From Bacteroidota bacterium (GTDB taxonomy: Bacteria > Bacteroidota > Bacteroidia > Chitinophagales > Saprospiraceae), in contig JAGVTV010000162.1 of the NCBI GenBank assembly GCA_019136675.1, forward strand, positions 4,042 to 53,209: a stretch of 49,168 nucleotides of DNA. Reading direction: 5' to 3'. Shown one piece after another: positions 9,474 to 18,533 of this stretch. The notes under the pieces are model-generated. The model was given only the letters and a program-made list of their open reading frames with translations, searched no databases and was not told the DNA's origin. The position numbers and the translations under genes were made by a program. The first letter of the stretch is position 1, and each line of letters starts with the position of its first letter.

Positions 9474-10573
9474 CCCGGGAGGATCTGATCTGCCTTATCG
9501 CCATCACCAAAATGCCCAATGTGGGCCCGGTGACTGCAAAAAATCTAATCTCCTATTGCGGAAGCGTAGAAGGTGTTTTTAAGGAAAAGAAAAAAAACCT
9601 CCTGAAGATACCGGGTATAGGGCCCCTGCTCGCAGAAAACATTGACCCGCACAGCTACCTCGACGATGCAGAAAAGGAAGTAACCTTTACAGAAAAAAAC
9701 GGTATTAGCCCCATTTCCTATCTGGACAGGAATTATCCTGCAAGGCTACTAAATTATGACAGCAGCCCGGTTTTACTTTATTTCAAAGGGCAGGCAGACC
9801 TTAACCACTATCGTACTGTCGCTGTAGTGGGCACCAGAAATCCTACCGAATATGGCAAAATCATGTGCGAAAGGCTGGTGGAAGGTCTTACGCCATATAA
9901 GGTATTGCTTGTCAGTGGCCTGGCATTCGGTATCGACAGCATAGCACACAGAGTTTGCCTGGAGTCCGGCATACCTACCCTGGGTGTCCTGGGCCACGGG
10001 CTGGACAGGTATTATCCTCATGAGCACAAGGCCATGGCCAAAAAGATGACGGAGCAGGGAGGCGGCATCCTTACCGAATTTACCACCGGCACGAGGCCTG
10101 ACCGCGAAAACTTCCCCATGCGAAACAGGATCATTGCAGCCCTGAGTGATGCAGTGGTCGTAGTCGAATCAAAAAGGAAGGGAGGGTCAATCATTACGGC
10201 AGAATTTGGCAATGAATACAACAAGGATGTGTTTGCCATACCAGGACAGGTGACACATGAACTATCCGAAGGATGCAACAAGCTGATCAAGCAAAACAAG
10301 GCCCACCTGCTGGAATCTGCAGCAGATGTTGCCTATATCATGAGATGGGACGAAATCGATTCAGGCAAGATTATCCAAAAACAACTGTTTGTGGACCTTG
10401 ACGAAACAGAGAGCAGACTCGTATCGGTACTCAGAGAGCATGGCGAGCTGGGCATAGATTCCCTTACCTACAAACTGGGCATCTCGCCTTCTGAGACTGC
10501 TTCAGTATTGCTGGGACTGGAATTTAAGGGTCTTCTGAGGGCCCTTCCGGGAAAAAAATATATGCTGGCCTGA
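9470..10573 (+). CDS. dprA: DNA-processing protein DprA
   Basis: 367 residues, full length. DprA binds incoming single-stranded DNA in natural transformation and loads RecA. The N-terminal part has helix-hairpin-helix-type repeats (MPNVGPVTAKNL, IPGIGPLLAENI). The central Rossmann-like fold shows VAVVGTRNPTEYG, SGLAFGIDSIAH, the arginine-rich loop RPDRENFPMRNRIIA and the KRKGGSIITA segment conserved in the family. The C-terminal ~70 residues form a winged-helix (DML1-like) domain. It begins inside the stop of the TMTC-like gene (ATGA overlap). No other competence gene is nearby; in many bacteria DprA is present without proven competence, so transformation ability is only suggested. Confidence 0.96.
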   Translation: MTREDLICLIAITKMPNVGPVTAKNLISYCGSVEGVFKEKKKNLLKIPGIGPLLAENIDPHSYLDDAEKEVTFTEKNGISPISYLDRNYPARLLNYDSSPVLLYFKGQADLNHYRTVAVVGTRNPTEYGKIMCERLVEGLTPYKVLLVSGLAFGIDSIAHRVCLESGIPTLGVLGHGLDRYYPHEHKAMAKKMTEQGGGILTEFTTGTRPDRENFPMRNRIIAALSDAVVVVESKRKGGSIITAEFGNEYNKDVFAIPGQVTHELSEGCNKLIKQNKAHLLESAADVAYIMRWDEIDSGKIIQKQLFVDLDETESRLVSVLREHGELGIDSLTYKLGISPSETASVLLGLEFKGLLRALPGKKYMLA

Positions 10574-10669
10574 CAAGGAAAGAAGCTGCCTGTAGTCTTG
10601 CATTGAACACTGGCTACTAAGATTTGTTAGTTTGGGAATAATTACTTCAGTCGTTTGGCTGCTAAGTAT

Positions 10670-10677
10670 TATTTTTG
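10670..10677 (+). promoter_or_regulatory. -7 promoter box of ricT
   Basis: TATTTTTG matches TAnnTTTG exactly and lies 27 nt before the ATG at 10705. An in-frame TTG at 10675 lies within this box, so it cannot be the start if the promoter is real. A TTTG at 10654-10657 is too close to be the -33 element. Confidence 0.55.
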
Positions 10678-10704
10678 CAGGAATTTATAGAAAAACGAAA
10701 TAGC

Positions 10705-12135
10705 ATGGGATGCAGCAGTTGCAGTGTTGATGAAAAGGGTACTCCGCGGGGATGCGGTGACAAGGGGCATTGTACGTCAGGCAGCTGCAACAAAAACAAT
10801 TCCTATGACTGGATCTCTGCCAAAGACATTTCAGACCCCTCGGCCTACAATTACATAGAAGTAAGTTTTAAGAAAGGATCCCGAAAGGACTTTTTTATCA
10901 ATGACCCGCTCTGCAGGGCTGTCACAGGCGATATGGTCGTCGTAGAAACCACCAGCGGCTATGATGTGGGCAGAATATCACTGTCTGGTGAGCTGGTAAG
11001 ACTCCAGATGAAAAAAAAGCGTATCCACGAAGACAGGGTGACCTTTAGAGTCATACGCAAGGCCAATGAAAGGGACCTGGAAAAACTGGAAGAGGCCAGA
11101 CAACTCGAAAAAGAGACATTGGTCAGAGCACGTGTGATATCAAGGACGCTTGGTCTGGACATGAAGCTGGGAGATGTCGAATACCAGGGTGACAAAAAGA
11201 AAGCGACCTTTTATTATACAGCCGAAGGCCGGGTCGATTTCAGAGAGCTTGTCAAGGAATACGCCAGGGAATTTAAGATCAAGATCGAGATGAGGCAGAT
11301 CGGAGCCCGCCAGGAAACCTCCAGGATCGGCGGAGTAGGTTCATGCGGCAGGGAGTTGTGCTGCTCTACCTGGCTGTCTGACTTTAAATCGGTCAATACC
11401 GCAGCAGCCAGATACCAGAACATAGCCATCAACCAGTCAAAGCTTTCCGGACAGTGCGGCAGGCTCAAGTGCTGTCTCAATTATGAACTGGATACCTATC
11501 TGGATGCATTGGAAGATTTTCCGGAAGATGCAGATACATTAAAGACAAAGGCAGGAGCCCTCGTGCTTATAAAAACAGACATTTTCAAAGGCCTGCTGTA
11601 TTATGCCTACGAAAACAACGATAAAATGCGGGGGACCATCGTTGCCCTGAGCACATCGAGAGCCAAGGAAATCAGGAAGATGAACAAAAACAACATCCTC
11701 CCTGATGAGATCAATCCGGAAACAAATGCCGCACCTGTCGTGACCGATCCGGATGACGAAAACGCCGTACATGAATATGAAGATGTAACCGGCCTGATCG
11801 AACTCAGAAATGAGCCCCGCAAGAAAAAGAAAAAGAAACCTAATCAAAAACCAAGGCCGGGAGGCATGCCTTCACCGGAACAGAAAGGGGGTCAGCCCGG
11901 CAAAAATCCGCAAGGAAACAATCAGCAGGGCAGGCAAAACCAAGGCCCAAACAGACCAGAGAGACCAACAGACCAGAGAGACAGACCTGCTGAGAAAAAA
12001 GACAGTACATCTGATCAGGGAGACAGGCAGGGACAGGAAGGACAACCAAGGCCTCAGTCTCAGCAAGGTCAAAATCAAAAGAAAAAAAAGTTTTTTAACA
12101 AAAACAAAAAGCCGCGGGACGGCCAGAACCAATAA
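10705..12135 (+). CDS. ricT: PSP1-domain protein RicT/YaaT with basic disordered tail
   Basis: 476 residues from ATG 10705. The first 30 residues are Cys-rich (C3, C6, C17, C23, C28). The PSP1 core follows, with the conserved cysteine motifs GSCGRELCCSTWL and GQCGRLKCCLNYE. In Bacillus, RicT joins RicA and RicF in a complex carrying iron-sulfur clusters that affects RNase Y-dependent mRNA processing; the Bacteroidota homologue is less studied. The last ~120 residues, from about EPRKKKKKK on, are low-complexity Lys/Gln/Pro/Arg/Gly and predicted disordered, suggesting nucleic-acid binding (inference). It lies 131 nt after dprA behind its own promoter box and 12 nt before lpdA. Confidence 0.9.
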   Translation: MGCSSCSVDEKGTPRGCGDKGHCTSGSCNKNNSYDWISAKDISDPSAYNYIEVSFKKGSRKDFFINDPLCRAVTGDMVVVETTSGYDVGRISLSGELVRLQMKKKRIHEDRVTFRVIRKANERDLEKLEEARQLEKETLVRARVISRTLGLDMKLGDVEYQGDKKKATFYYTAEGRVDFRELVKEYAREFKIKIEMRQIGARQETSRIGGVGSCGRELCCSTWLSDFKSVNTAAARYQNIAINQSKLSGQCGRLKCCLNYELDTYLDALEDFPEDADTLKTKAGALVLIKTDIFKGLLYYAYENNDKMRGTIVALSTSRAKEIRKMNKNNILPDEINPETNAAPVVTDPDDENAVHEYEDVTGLIELRNEPRKKKKKKPNQKPRPGGMPSPEQKGGQPGKNPQGNNQQGRQNQGPNRPERPTDQRDRPAEKKDSTSDQGDRQGQEGQPRPQSQQGQNQKKKKFFNKNKKPRDGQNQ

Positions 12136-12147
12136 AGTTTCAGAGGT

Positions 12148-13548
12148 ATGAAGTATGATATCACGGTGATAGGATCAGGGCCGGGTGGTTACGTATGTGC
12201 CATAAGGGCAGCCCAGCTGGGTCTGAAGGTAGCTCTTGCAGAAAAGTACAGTACACTTGGCGGCACTTGTCTCAATGTTGGCTGCATACCTTCCAAGGCA
12301 TTGCTGGACAGCAGCGAACATTACCACAATGCCATACACAGATTTGCCGACCATGGCATCACAGCCACTGGTGTCAGTGCCCACCTCGACCAGATGGTAG
12401 CCCGGAAAAATCAGGTAGTTGACCAGACTTGCAAGGGGGTGGAGTTTTTAATGAAAAAAAATAAGGTGGATGTTTACATCGGCACCGCATCCTTTGTCAC
12501 AAAAAATAAAATTGCCATTGCAGGCACTGATGGTGTAAAGGAGATAGAAACCGATAAGGTTATTATTGCTACCGGATCAAAACCCGCTATGCCCGCCATG
12601 TTCAATTACGACAAGAACAGGGTAATTTCGTCTACCGAAGCCCTCAATATCACCAAAATACCATCAAAGATGGTTGTGGTAGGTGGAGGTGTCATCGGTC
12701 TGGAGTTGGGGTCGGTATTTGCGAGGCTCGGTACCGCAGTGGAGGTTGTTGAATATATGGATTCGATACTACCTGCTATGGACAGTGACTGTGCCAGGGA
12801 ATTGATGAAGTCTCTTAAGAAGCTCGGCATGAATTTCCACCTGGGCCATAGTGTAACAGGGGTCAAGGCGACCAAATCATCCTGCACGGTCTCAGTAAAG
12901 AAAAACAATACGGAGGAAGCTTTTGAAATAAAAGCTGACTATTGTCTGGTGGCTATCGGACGCCGTCCATATACAGAGGGCCTTAACCTGGAGGGAGCGG
13001 GTCTTCAGACAGACGACAAAGGCAGGATTCCAGTCAACGAACATCTGGAAACCCAGGTGGCCGGTATTTTTGCCATCGGAGATGTGGTAAAAGGAGCCAT
13101 GCTTGCCCATAAGGCAGAAGAAGAAGGTATGTTTGTGGCTGAATATATAGCAGGAGGCAAACCACATATCGACCACAATCTGATACCCGGAGTGGTGTAC
13201 ACATGGCCTGAAATGGCTGCTGTCGGCAAAACGGAAGAAGAGCTGAAATCAGCCGGCATCCCGTACAAGTCAGGCAAGTTCATGTTTAAGGCACTGGGTC
13301 GGTCAAGGGCGAGCATGGACACTGACGGCCTGGTAAAGGTACTTTCGCACAAGGATACCGACGAACTCCTGGGTGTACACATGGTTGGTCCCCGGGTCGC
13401 CGATGTCATCATGGAGGCTGTAGCACTTATGGAATTCCGGGCCAGTGCTGAAGATATGGCCAGAATCTGCCACCCGCATCCCACCTACACGGAAGCTGTC
13501 AAGGAGGCAGCCATGGATGCCACCGCTAAAAGAGCTATCCATATGTGA
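12148..13548 (+). CDS. lpdA: Dihydrolipoyl dehydrogenase (E3)
   Basis: 466 residues. This flavoenzyme reoxidises the lipoyl groups of the pyruvate and 2-oxoglutarate dehydrogenase complexes and the glycine cleavage system, reducing NAD+. The FAD-binding site GSGPGGY is at residues 9-15, the redox disulfide is C41/C46 in GGTCLNVGCIPSK, the NAD-binding site is VVVGGGVIGLE, and the C-terminal base motif HPHPTYTE contains the catalytic His at 444. Length and all motifs are canonical. It starts 12 nt after ricT and is likely in the same transcript. No E1 or E2 gene is adjacent, so it may be shared between complexes. Confidence 0.96.
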   Translation: MKYDITVIGSGPGGYVCAIRAAQLGLKVALAEKYSTLGGTCLNVGCIPSKALLDSSEHYHNAIHRFADHGITATGVSAHLDQMVARKNQVVDQTCKGVEFLMKKNKVDVYIGTASFVTKNKIAIAGTDGVKEIETDKVIIATGSKPAMPAMFNYDKNRVISSTEALNITKIPSKMVVVGGGVIGLELGSVFARLGTAVEVVEYMDSILPAMDSDCARELMKSLKKLGMNFHLGHSVTGVKATKSSCTVSVKKNNTEEAFEIKADYCLVAIGRRPYTEGLNLEGAGLQTDDKGRIPVNEHLETQVAGIFAIGDVVKGAMLAHKAEEEGMFVAEYIAGGKPHIDHNLIPGVVYTWPEMAAVGKTEEELKSAGIPYKSGKFMFKALGRSRASMDTDGLVKVLSHKDTDELLGVHMVGPRVADVIMEAVALMEFRASAEDMARICHPHPTYTEAVKEAAMDATAKRAIHM

Positions 13549-13639
13549 TTCGACTGACTGGCGGGCTGATAAACCATTGGTCATCTTTTGTGTTTTTTCA
13601 CTGAATGTCAAAACAACAAACCGGACGTCGGTAAACACG

Positions 13640-15346
13640 ATGAAATACTGTCTCTATATCCGGATTTTTTTACTCTGCCTGATTGCTGTCACAGCAAACA
13701 TTGCAACCGGCCAGCAGACCGGCTTTTTCCTGCGTACTGACAGATCAGACATCCATGACGGGGAAACCTTTGTACTGGAGGCTGCCCTGGAAAACATGGA
13801 GGGCGAAGACATCAAAATGCCCAACCTGTCCCCTTTTGAAGTATTGCAGGGCCCTTCGACTGCCCGGTCCATGTCCGTAATAAACGGCAAAAGGTCCTTT
13901 AGCCAGAGCTACAAATTCCTGCTGAAAGCCTCTAAAAAAGGGACCTTTGAAATCGGTCCTGCTACGTGCCGGATGGGAGGCAAACTGCTTAAGACAAATG
14001 TGCTGAAGATCACTGTCCTGGGCAGGAAAGACACCAACGTACCAGCAGATCCGGGTGACAAGCCCACATTTATCCGCATGGAAGTCTCCGAAAATCCTGC
14101 CTATCCAGGCCAGCAACTTGTCCTTGACTACATCATTTACACCAGGCAAAACCTCGAGTCCTGTACCATAGACAACCAACCAAAAAACCCCGGATTTTTC
14201 AGCCGGGATGTGGAAGACATCAGAGACCAGCCTCAGAGGATCCGGATCAAGGGCACTGAATATTATACTCAGGTGGTGAGGAGAGTCCTGCTTTTTCCGC
14301 AAAAAACAGGGGAATTTGACATCGAACCCTCTGTATTCAGCATCACTGTGCCTATGGAGGAAGACAACTCAGGTTTCTTTTTTCGCAATGTGAAAAGGGA
14401 GAAAATCACCACCAACCCGCTCAAAATTAAGGTAAACAAGTTGCCTGATGGAGCACCTTCCTCTTTTAACGGCAGTGTGGGACAATTCGCCTTTAAGGCA
14501 GAAGTCAAAAAACCCACCGTAGCAAAAGGTGAAGCCATTAAGTTACAGGTAGAAATCCAGGGCAACGGGGATCCCAATCTGCTGAAAGCCCCGGAAGTAA
14601 AAATCCCGGAAGGCTTTGAAAAATATGAGCCCTCTCTTGTGTACGAAAATTCATACATGGAAGGAAAAAAACTCACCTCCGTGGCACAGTACGAATACCT
14701 CTTCGTGCCACAGGCAGAGGGGACCTACAATATTGTACCTGAATTTTCTTTTTTTTCGCCTTCAGGAGGAAAATATATCACCCGGACAGCTGATACTGTC
14801 AGGGTCTCTGTCTTGCCATCATCAGCAATAACCACGCAGGCAGGACCGGCAGATACAGGTTCTTCGGTTTTACCTTTGTCTGACGACAGCACCCTCACGA
14901 ACATGAAAGGCGGTTTTTTGGGAAGTCTTTTGTTCTGGAGTCTATTAGGACTGATTGCTGCAGGTACAGCCGCTGGTTTATATCTCCGCATCAGGCGATC
15001 AGGACTTTCCGAAATTGCGAACATGGCGGACCACAAAACAAAATCATTGGCCCGTCTGAGTGAAGCCAGGGATTTTTTTGCCCGGGGAGACCTTCCGTCT
15101 TATTATGAGAGGCTAAATGAGACCACGACCGGATACCTGCTGAATAAATACGACATCCCTCACCAAGATTCGGGGCTGGAGGGTATCACGTCCCATCTCA
15201 GCCGTCATGGAGCAGGTCCGGAAGCCATAGACCTTTTCAGGGAAATCAGGCAAAAATGCGAACTCGCACGCTTTGCAGGCACCTTGCAACCCGATGCCAC
15301 CCTGTATGACAAGGCTGTAAGGCTCATCGGATTACTTGACCCATGA
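13640..15346 (+). CDS. batD: BatD-family protein (oxygen tolerance)
   Basis: 568 residues from the ATG at 13640, which begins a good signal peptide ending in ATGQ; upstream in-frame codons would put 65 residues before it and overlap lpdA. The secreted part has repeated Ig-like beta domains typical of BatD: FxRxxRSDIHDGETF near the start, SENPAYPGQQLVLDYIIYT, and a third domain with KGEAIKLQVEIQGNGDPNLL. A single transmembrane helix lies at about 430-452, followed by a ~115-residue cytoplasmic helical tail. In Bacteroidota BatD is normally encoded with MoxR, BatA, BatB and BatC; here it stands alone, 91 nt after lpdA. Known family role is indirect (stress or oxygen tolerance, membrane complex with von Willebrand-type proteins). 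Confidence 0.88.
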   Translation: MKYCLYIRIFLLCLIAVTANIATGQQTGFFLRTDRSDIHDGETFVLEAALENMEGEDIKMPNLSPFEVLQGPSTARSMSVINGKRSFSQSYKFLLKASKKGTFEIGPATCRMGGKLLKTNVLKITVLGRKDTNVPADPGDKPTFIRMEVSENPAYPGQQLVLDYIIYTRQNLESCTIDNQPKNPGFFSRDVEDIRDQPQRIRIKGTEYYTQVVRRVLLFPQKTGEFDIEPSVFSITVPMEEDNSGFFFRNVKREKITTNPLKIKVNKLPDGAPSSFNGSVGQFAFKAEVKKPTVAKGEAIKLQVEIQGNGDPNLLKAPEVKIPEGFEKYEPSLVYENSYMEGKKLTSVAQYEYLFVPQAEGTYNIVPEFSFFSPSGGKYITRTADTVRVSVLPSSAITTQAGPADTGSSVLPLSDDSTLTNMKGGFLGSLLFWSLLGLIAAGTAAGLYLRIRRSGLSEIANMADHKTKSLARLSEARDFFARGDLPSYYERLNETTTGYLLNKYDIPHQDSGLEGITSHLSRHGAGPEAIDLFREIRQKCELARFAGTLQPDATLYDKAVRLIGLLDP

Positions 15347-15354
15347 CGATACAA

Positions 15355-15402
15355 ATGAAAAAAGAGCACTCTTTCCCTTTCGAAAGAAATGCTCTTCAGT
15401 CT
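15355..15402 (-). terminator. Terminator between batD and the TPR gene
   Basis: A long imperfect hairpin: AAGAGCA (15362-15368) pairs with TGCTCTT (15390-15396), and inner TCTTTC pairs with GAAAGA. On the minus strand it is followed by TTTTTTCATTT, so it best ends the TPR gene; it could also slow plus-strand transcription from batD. Confidence 0.75.
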
Positions 15403-15433
15403 TGGTTATTAAAAGAGTAAATCTTGATGCAGA

Positions 15434-16834
15434 TCAGTCTGCAAAGTATTTTATCATCGAATTGATCTCTTTGTCAAGTTTGAGTTCCGGTGCTATCTCA
15501 AAAAGGATGTGGTGCTGGTCATAATTCTCCACCAAGGCTTCTTCCAGAAACTCCAGGCAATCTGCCTTTTGTTTTTGAAGATAAGCAATAATAGCCCTGC
15601 AATAGATTAGGTCGGACCCGTAAGTATGGTCTTCTGCTTCGTCGAGCACCTGACAGGCTTCGTCATACAGTCCCATCTTGATCAGGAAACCAGCATATTC
15701 TCTCCAGTATAACGTGTCTTCAGGACCGGTTTGGGTGGCCATCTGAAAATTGACCGTGGCCTTGTTGTAGTTTTCTACCGCAAGGTATGCTTTGGCCAAG
15801 CCAAGATAATATTCCTCCCTTCTGTTTTCAAGATTTATGGCCTTATGATATGCATTGATGGCGTTGTACCACACCTGATCGCTGGAATAACATTCGCCGA
15901 GCAGGAAAAATGCTTCATCATTAAAGCCGTCCAGTTTAATGGATTTGAGAAGCCATTGTTTTGCTATCCCGATCCTGTTAAGTGATATGTAGCAACTGGC
16001 AATATTGACCATGAGTTCGCTGTTGGGGCCAAACCTTGAATTGGCTTCAGTGTAGATCTCCAATGCCTTGGAATAATCCCTGATCTGAACGCATGTGTCT
16101 GCACAGTCAAGATAACCGCTTTCAAACTCCGGATTGATGATAAAGGAATATTCCAAAGCATCAATGGCCTTTTCGTACTCCATGATGCAATTGTAACCAT
16201 GTCCCAGATTATACCAGGCCTGAAAATTATAGGGATCTCTTTCTATGATTGTTTTATGCAGCTCTACACTGTCATCATACCTTCTGGACAGCTCTGCACT
16301 TATCCAGACCCGTTCCATGGCCTCCTCGTTGTTGCTGTCCAGCATAACGGCTTTAGCGAGGACATTGTACATGGCATTGTAATCTTTCATATGCTCATAG
16401 ATAAAAGATTCGGCAATGAGCAGGTCAGCACTTTCTGATCGAGTGGCTCCTACAGAAAGATCCTCCACTATTTCCTGAGCTTCAGCAAATTTTTTTGAGA
16501 TTGCCAGTGCCCTGACCTTGATTATACTTATCTCCCTTTCAAACGGAGCGATGGTCTCTGCAAATGACAGCACTGACAAGCTGTCTTTTACCTTATTACC
16601 GTTTAGCAACAACCTGGCTTTGATGATATAAAATTCAGACCTGTATTTAAATTGTTCGATAGCCATGTCCACAACCAGCAGTGCCTTTTCATAAAGATAC
16701 TCATCCTCATAAAATTCCAACAGCTGAAAATACACCTTTTCCTCCAGATACCCGACCTCACCCCTTTCAAATGACGACTCAAATTCGGTCACGAGATTGA
16801 TCAATGCGGTGTCCCGCTTTATTTTATTTTCCAT
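15434..16834 (-). CDS. Tetratricopeptide-repeat protein, cytoplasmic
   Basis: 466 residues made almost wholly of TPR-type helical pairs, about ten to twelve repeats, with clear examples NFQAWYNLGHGYNCIMEYEKAI (about 205-225), NDEAFFLLGECY and REEYYLGLAKAYLAVENYNKA. There is no signal peptide, lipobox or transmembrane helix, so it should act in the cytoplasm as a protein-binding scaffold. The partner is unknown. Similar long acidic TPR proteins are common in Bacteroidota next to unrelated housekeeping genes. A near -7 box (TATATTTA on the minus strand, 16869-16876) lies 35 nt before the ATG. It converges with batD across a shared terminator. Confidence 0.88.
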   Translation of the reverse strand: MENKIKRDTALINLVTEFESSFERGEVGYLEEKVYFQLLEFYEDEYLYEKALLVVDMAIEQFKYRSEFYIIKARLLLNGNKVKDSLSVLSFAETIAPFEREISIIKVRALAISKKFAEAQEIVEDLSVGATRSESADLLIAESFIYEHMKDYNAMYNVLAKAVMLDSNNEEAMERVWISAELSRRYDDSVELHKTIIERDPYNFQAWYNLGHGYNCIMEYEKAIDALEYSFIINPEFESGYLDCADTCVQIRDYSKALEIYTEANSRFGPNSELMVNIASCYISLNRIGIAKQWLLKSIKLDGFNDEAFFLLGECYSSDQVWYNAINAYHKAINLENRREEYYLGLAKAYLAVENYNKATVNFQMATQTGPEDTLYWREYAGFLIKMGLYDEACQVLDEAEDHTYGSDLIYCRAIIAYLQKQKADCLEFLEEALVENYDQHHILFEIAPELKLDKEINSMIKYFAD

Positions 16835-17178
16835 AAATAATTACTGTGTCCGGGATTAAAAGACGGTGTAAATATAGAACTATTTAATACCCCCGGAAGC
16901 TTTTGAAATAAGAATTTTTCCACATCGCCAAAGTTTTTTTTTGTATAAAATATTGTTATATATAATTGTAATTCAATGTTTTATATAGATATAGGCTTTT
17001 TGAATGTTGACTAATTTACTAAACCCCATATGTTAATACATTGATTTTTATTGTTAACTGTTTGTGTGAAACACTCTTGTTTACAGTCTTACTGAATAAC
17101 ATTTTACCTGAATCCCTTCAAAAAAGGGGCCCGGAATGGTAATATCCAAGTAAAACTGAGTGTCTCCTGTGGTCCTGA
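16835..17178. other. AT-rich intergenic region between the TPR gene and glyA
   Basis: 344 bases with no credible reading frame. The part next to 16834 should hold the TPR promoter. A 16-base string of G, nine T and GTATAA at 16933-16948 recurs exactly at 28023-28038, where it supplies a -33 element. Here it is followed by TATAATTG (16961-16968), one mismatch from the -7 consensus on the plus strand, but no plus-strand gene follows. Small inverted repeats lie near 17050-17100. No clear terminator for glyA is seen. Confidence 0.45.
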
Positions 17179-18450
17179 TCAGCCGTAAAGAGGGAAATTT
17201 TCCATGTAAGTGTGCACCTTTTGGCCTACCTCTGCGACCAGTCTGTCATTGGCGTGGTCGCTTATCACGGCGTCCATCCATTCAGCCACCTTCACACAGT
17301 CCTCTTCCTTAAATCCGCGGGTGGTCACGGCGGCTGTTCCTACTCGTATGCCTGATGTGGTGAGCGGTGGCCTGCTGTCAAATGGCACCATGTTTTTATT
17401 GACGGTGATGTGGGCCCTGACAAGAGCGTTTTCTGCATCCTTACCTGTCGTGTCTGGAAATTTTTGCCTCAGGTCTATCAGCATCAGGTGGTTTTCTGTG
17501 CCCCCTGAAATGATCTTATACCCCATGGAGGTAAAAGCGTCGGCCATAGCTCTGGCATTGGAAATTACCTGTACACCGTATGCCCTGAATGAAGGTTGCA
17601 ATGCTTCTCCGAAAGCAATGGCCTTGGCGGCAATGGCATGCTCCAGTGGTCCTCCCTGCATTCCCGGAAATACAGCTGAGTTGAGTATGGTTGACATCAT
17701 GATGGGGTCGCCCTTTTTGGTGGTTCTGCCCCATGGATTGGCAAAATCGGTGCCTATCATGATGATTCCGCCCCTGGGACCCCTGAGTGTTTTATGGGTA
17801 GTTGACGACACGATATGGCAGTGCTGCAGAGGATCTCTGAGCAATCCTGCTGCGATAAGCCCGGCAGGATGTGCGATGTCAGCCAGAAGTAATGCTCCGG
17901 TTTCATCCGCTATCTGGCGAAACCTGGCATAATCCCAGTCACGTGAGTAGGCTGATGCTCCGCATATGATGAGTTTTGGTTTTACCTCTCTGGCTTTCAC
18001 AGCCACCTTGTCCATATCAATGACACCGCTCTCTTCCTCTACTCCATAAAAATGTGCCTCATATACCTTGCCTGAAAAATTGACAGGTGAACCATGTGAC
18101 AGGTGCCCTCCATGGGACAGATCAAATCCAAGGATAGGATCTCCGGGCTGCAATACACCCAAAAACACAGCTGCATTGGCCTGGGCACCAGAGTGTGGCT
18201 GCACATTGGCATATTCTGCCCCAAATAGGCTGCACAACCTGTCTATGGCCAGTTGCTCCACCTTGTCTACCACCTCGCAGCCGCCGTAATACCTTTTGCC
18301 GGGGTACCCTTCGGCGTATTTGTTGGTCAGGCAACTGCCCAATGCTTCCAGTACATATTTTGATGTGAAATTTTCTGAAGCTATTAGCTCAATTCCGTTT
18401 CTCTGTCTTTCGAGCTCTTCTCTGATTAGTGAGGCGACTTCCTGGTCCAT
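17179..18450 (-). CDS. glyA: Serine hydroxymethyltransferase
   Basis: 423 residues from the ATG at 18450. A PLP enzyme that converts serine and tetrahydrofolate to glycine and methylene-tetrahydrofolate, feeding one-carbon metabolism. The PLP lysine is K220 in the motif [14 protein letters not shown]; the substrate-binding segments [26 protein letters not shown] and [12 protein letters not shown] are all present. An in-frame TTG at 18480 would add 10 residues but overlaps an exact -7 promoter box, so the ATG is chosen. It is separately transcribed from the HD gene upstream. Length is normal for the family. Confidence 0.97.
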   Translation of the reverse strand: MDQEVASLIREELERQRNGIELIASENFTSKYVLEALGSCLTNKYAEGYPGKRYYGGCEVVDKVEQLAIDRLCSLFGAEYANVQPHSGAQANAAVFLGVLQPGDPILGFDLSHGGHLSHGSPVNFSGKVYEAHFYGVEEESGVIDMDKVAVKAREVKPKLIICGASAYSRDWDYARFRQIADETGALLLADIAHPAGLIAAGLLRDPLQHCHIVSSTTHKTLRGPRGGIIMIGTDFANPWGRTTKKGDPIMMSTILNSAVFPGMQGGPLEHAIAAKAIAFGEALQPSFRAYGVQVISNARAMADAFTSMGYKIISGGTENHLMLIDLRQKFPDTTGKDAENALVRAHITVNKNMVPFDSRPPLTTSGIRVGTAAVTTRGFKEEDCVKVAEWMDAVISDHANDRLVAEVGQKVHTYMENFPLYG

Positions 18451-18477
18451 GTGCGTATTTAAGTGGTTGTTGCGGGG

Positions 18478-18485
18478 CAAAGTTA
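18478..18485 (-). promoter_or_regulatory. -7 promoter box of glyA
   Basis: TAACTTTG on the minus strand matches TAnnTTTG exactly, 27 nt before the ATG at 18450; the expected leader is about 20 nt. Confidence 0.6.
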
Positions 18486-18533
18486 GTAAAATTAACCTGT
18501 TTACGGAGTATGGCAGACCCGGCAGTTTCAGTT

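Noticed and set aside
13745-14302. 185-codon minus-strand frame inside batD
   Set aside because: Shadow of batD, with no recognisable domain.
17210-17932. 240-codon plus-strand frame inside glyA
   Set aside because: Antisense to a canonical glyA; the low-complexity Ser/Ala/Pro composition is a codon-bias shadow.
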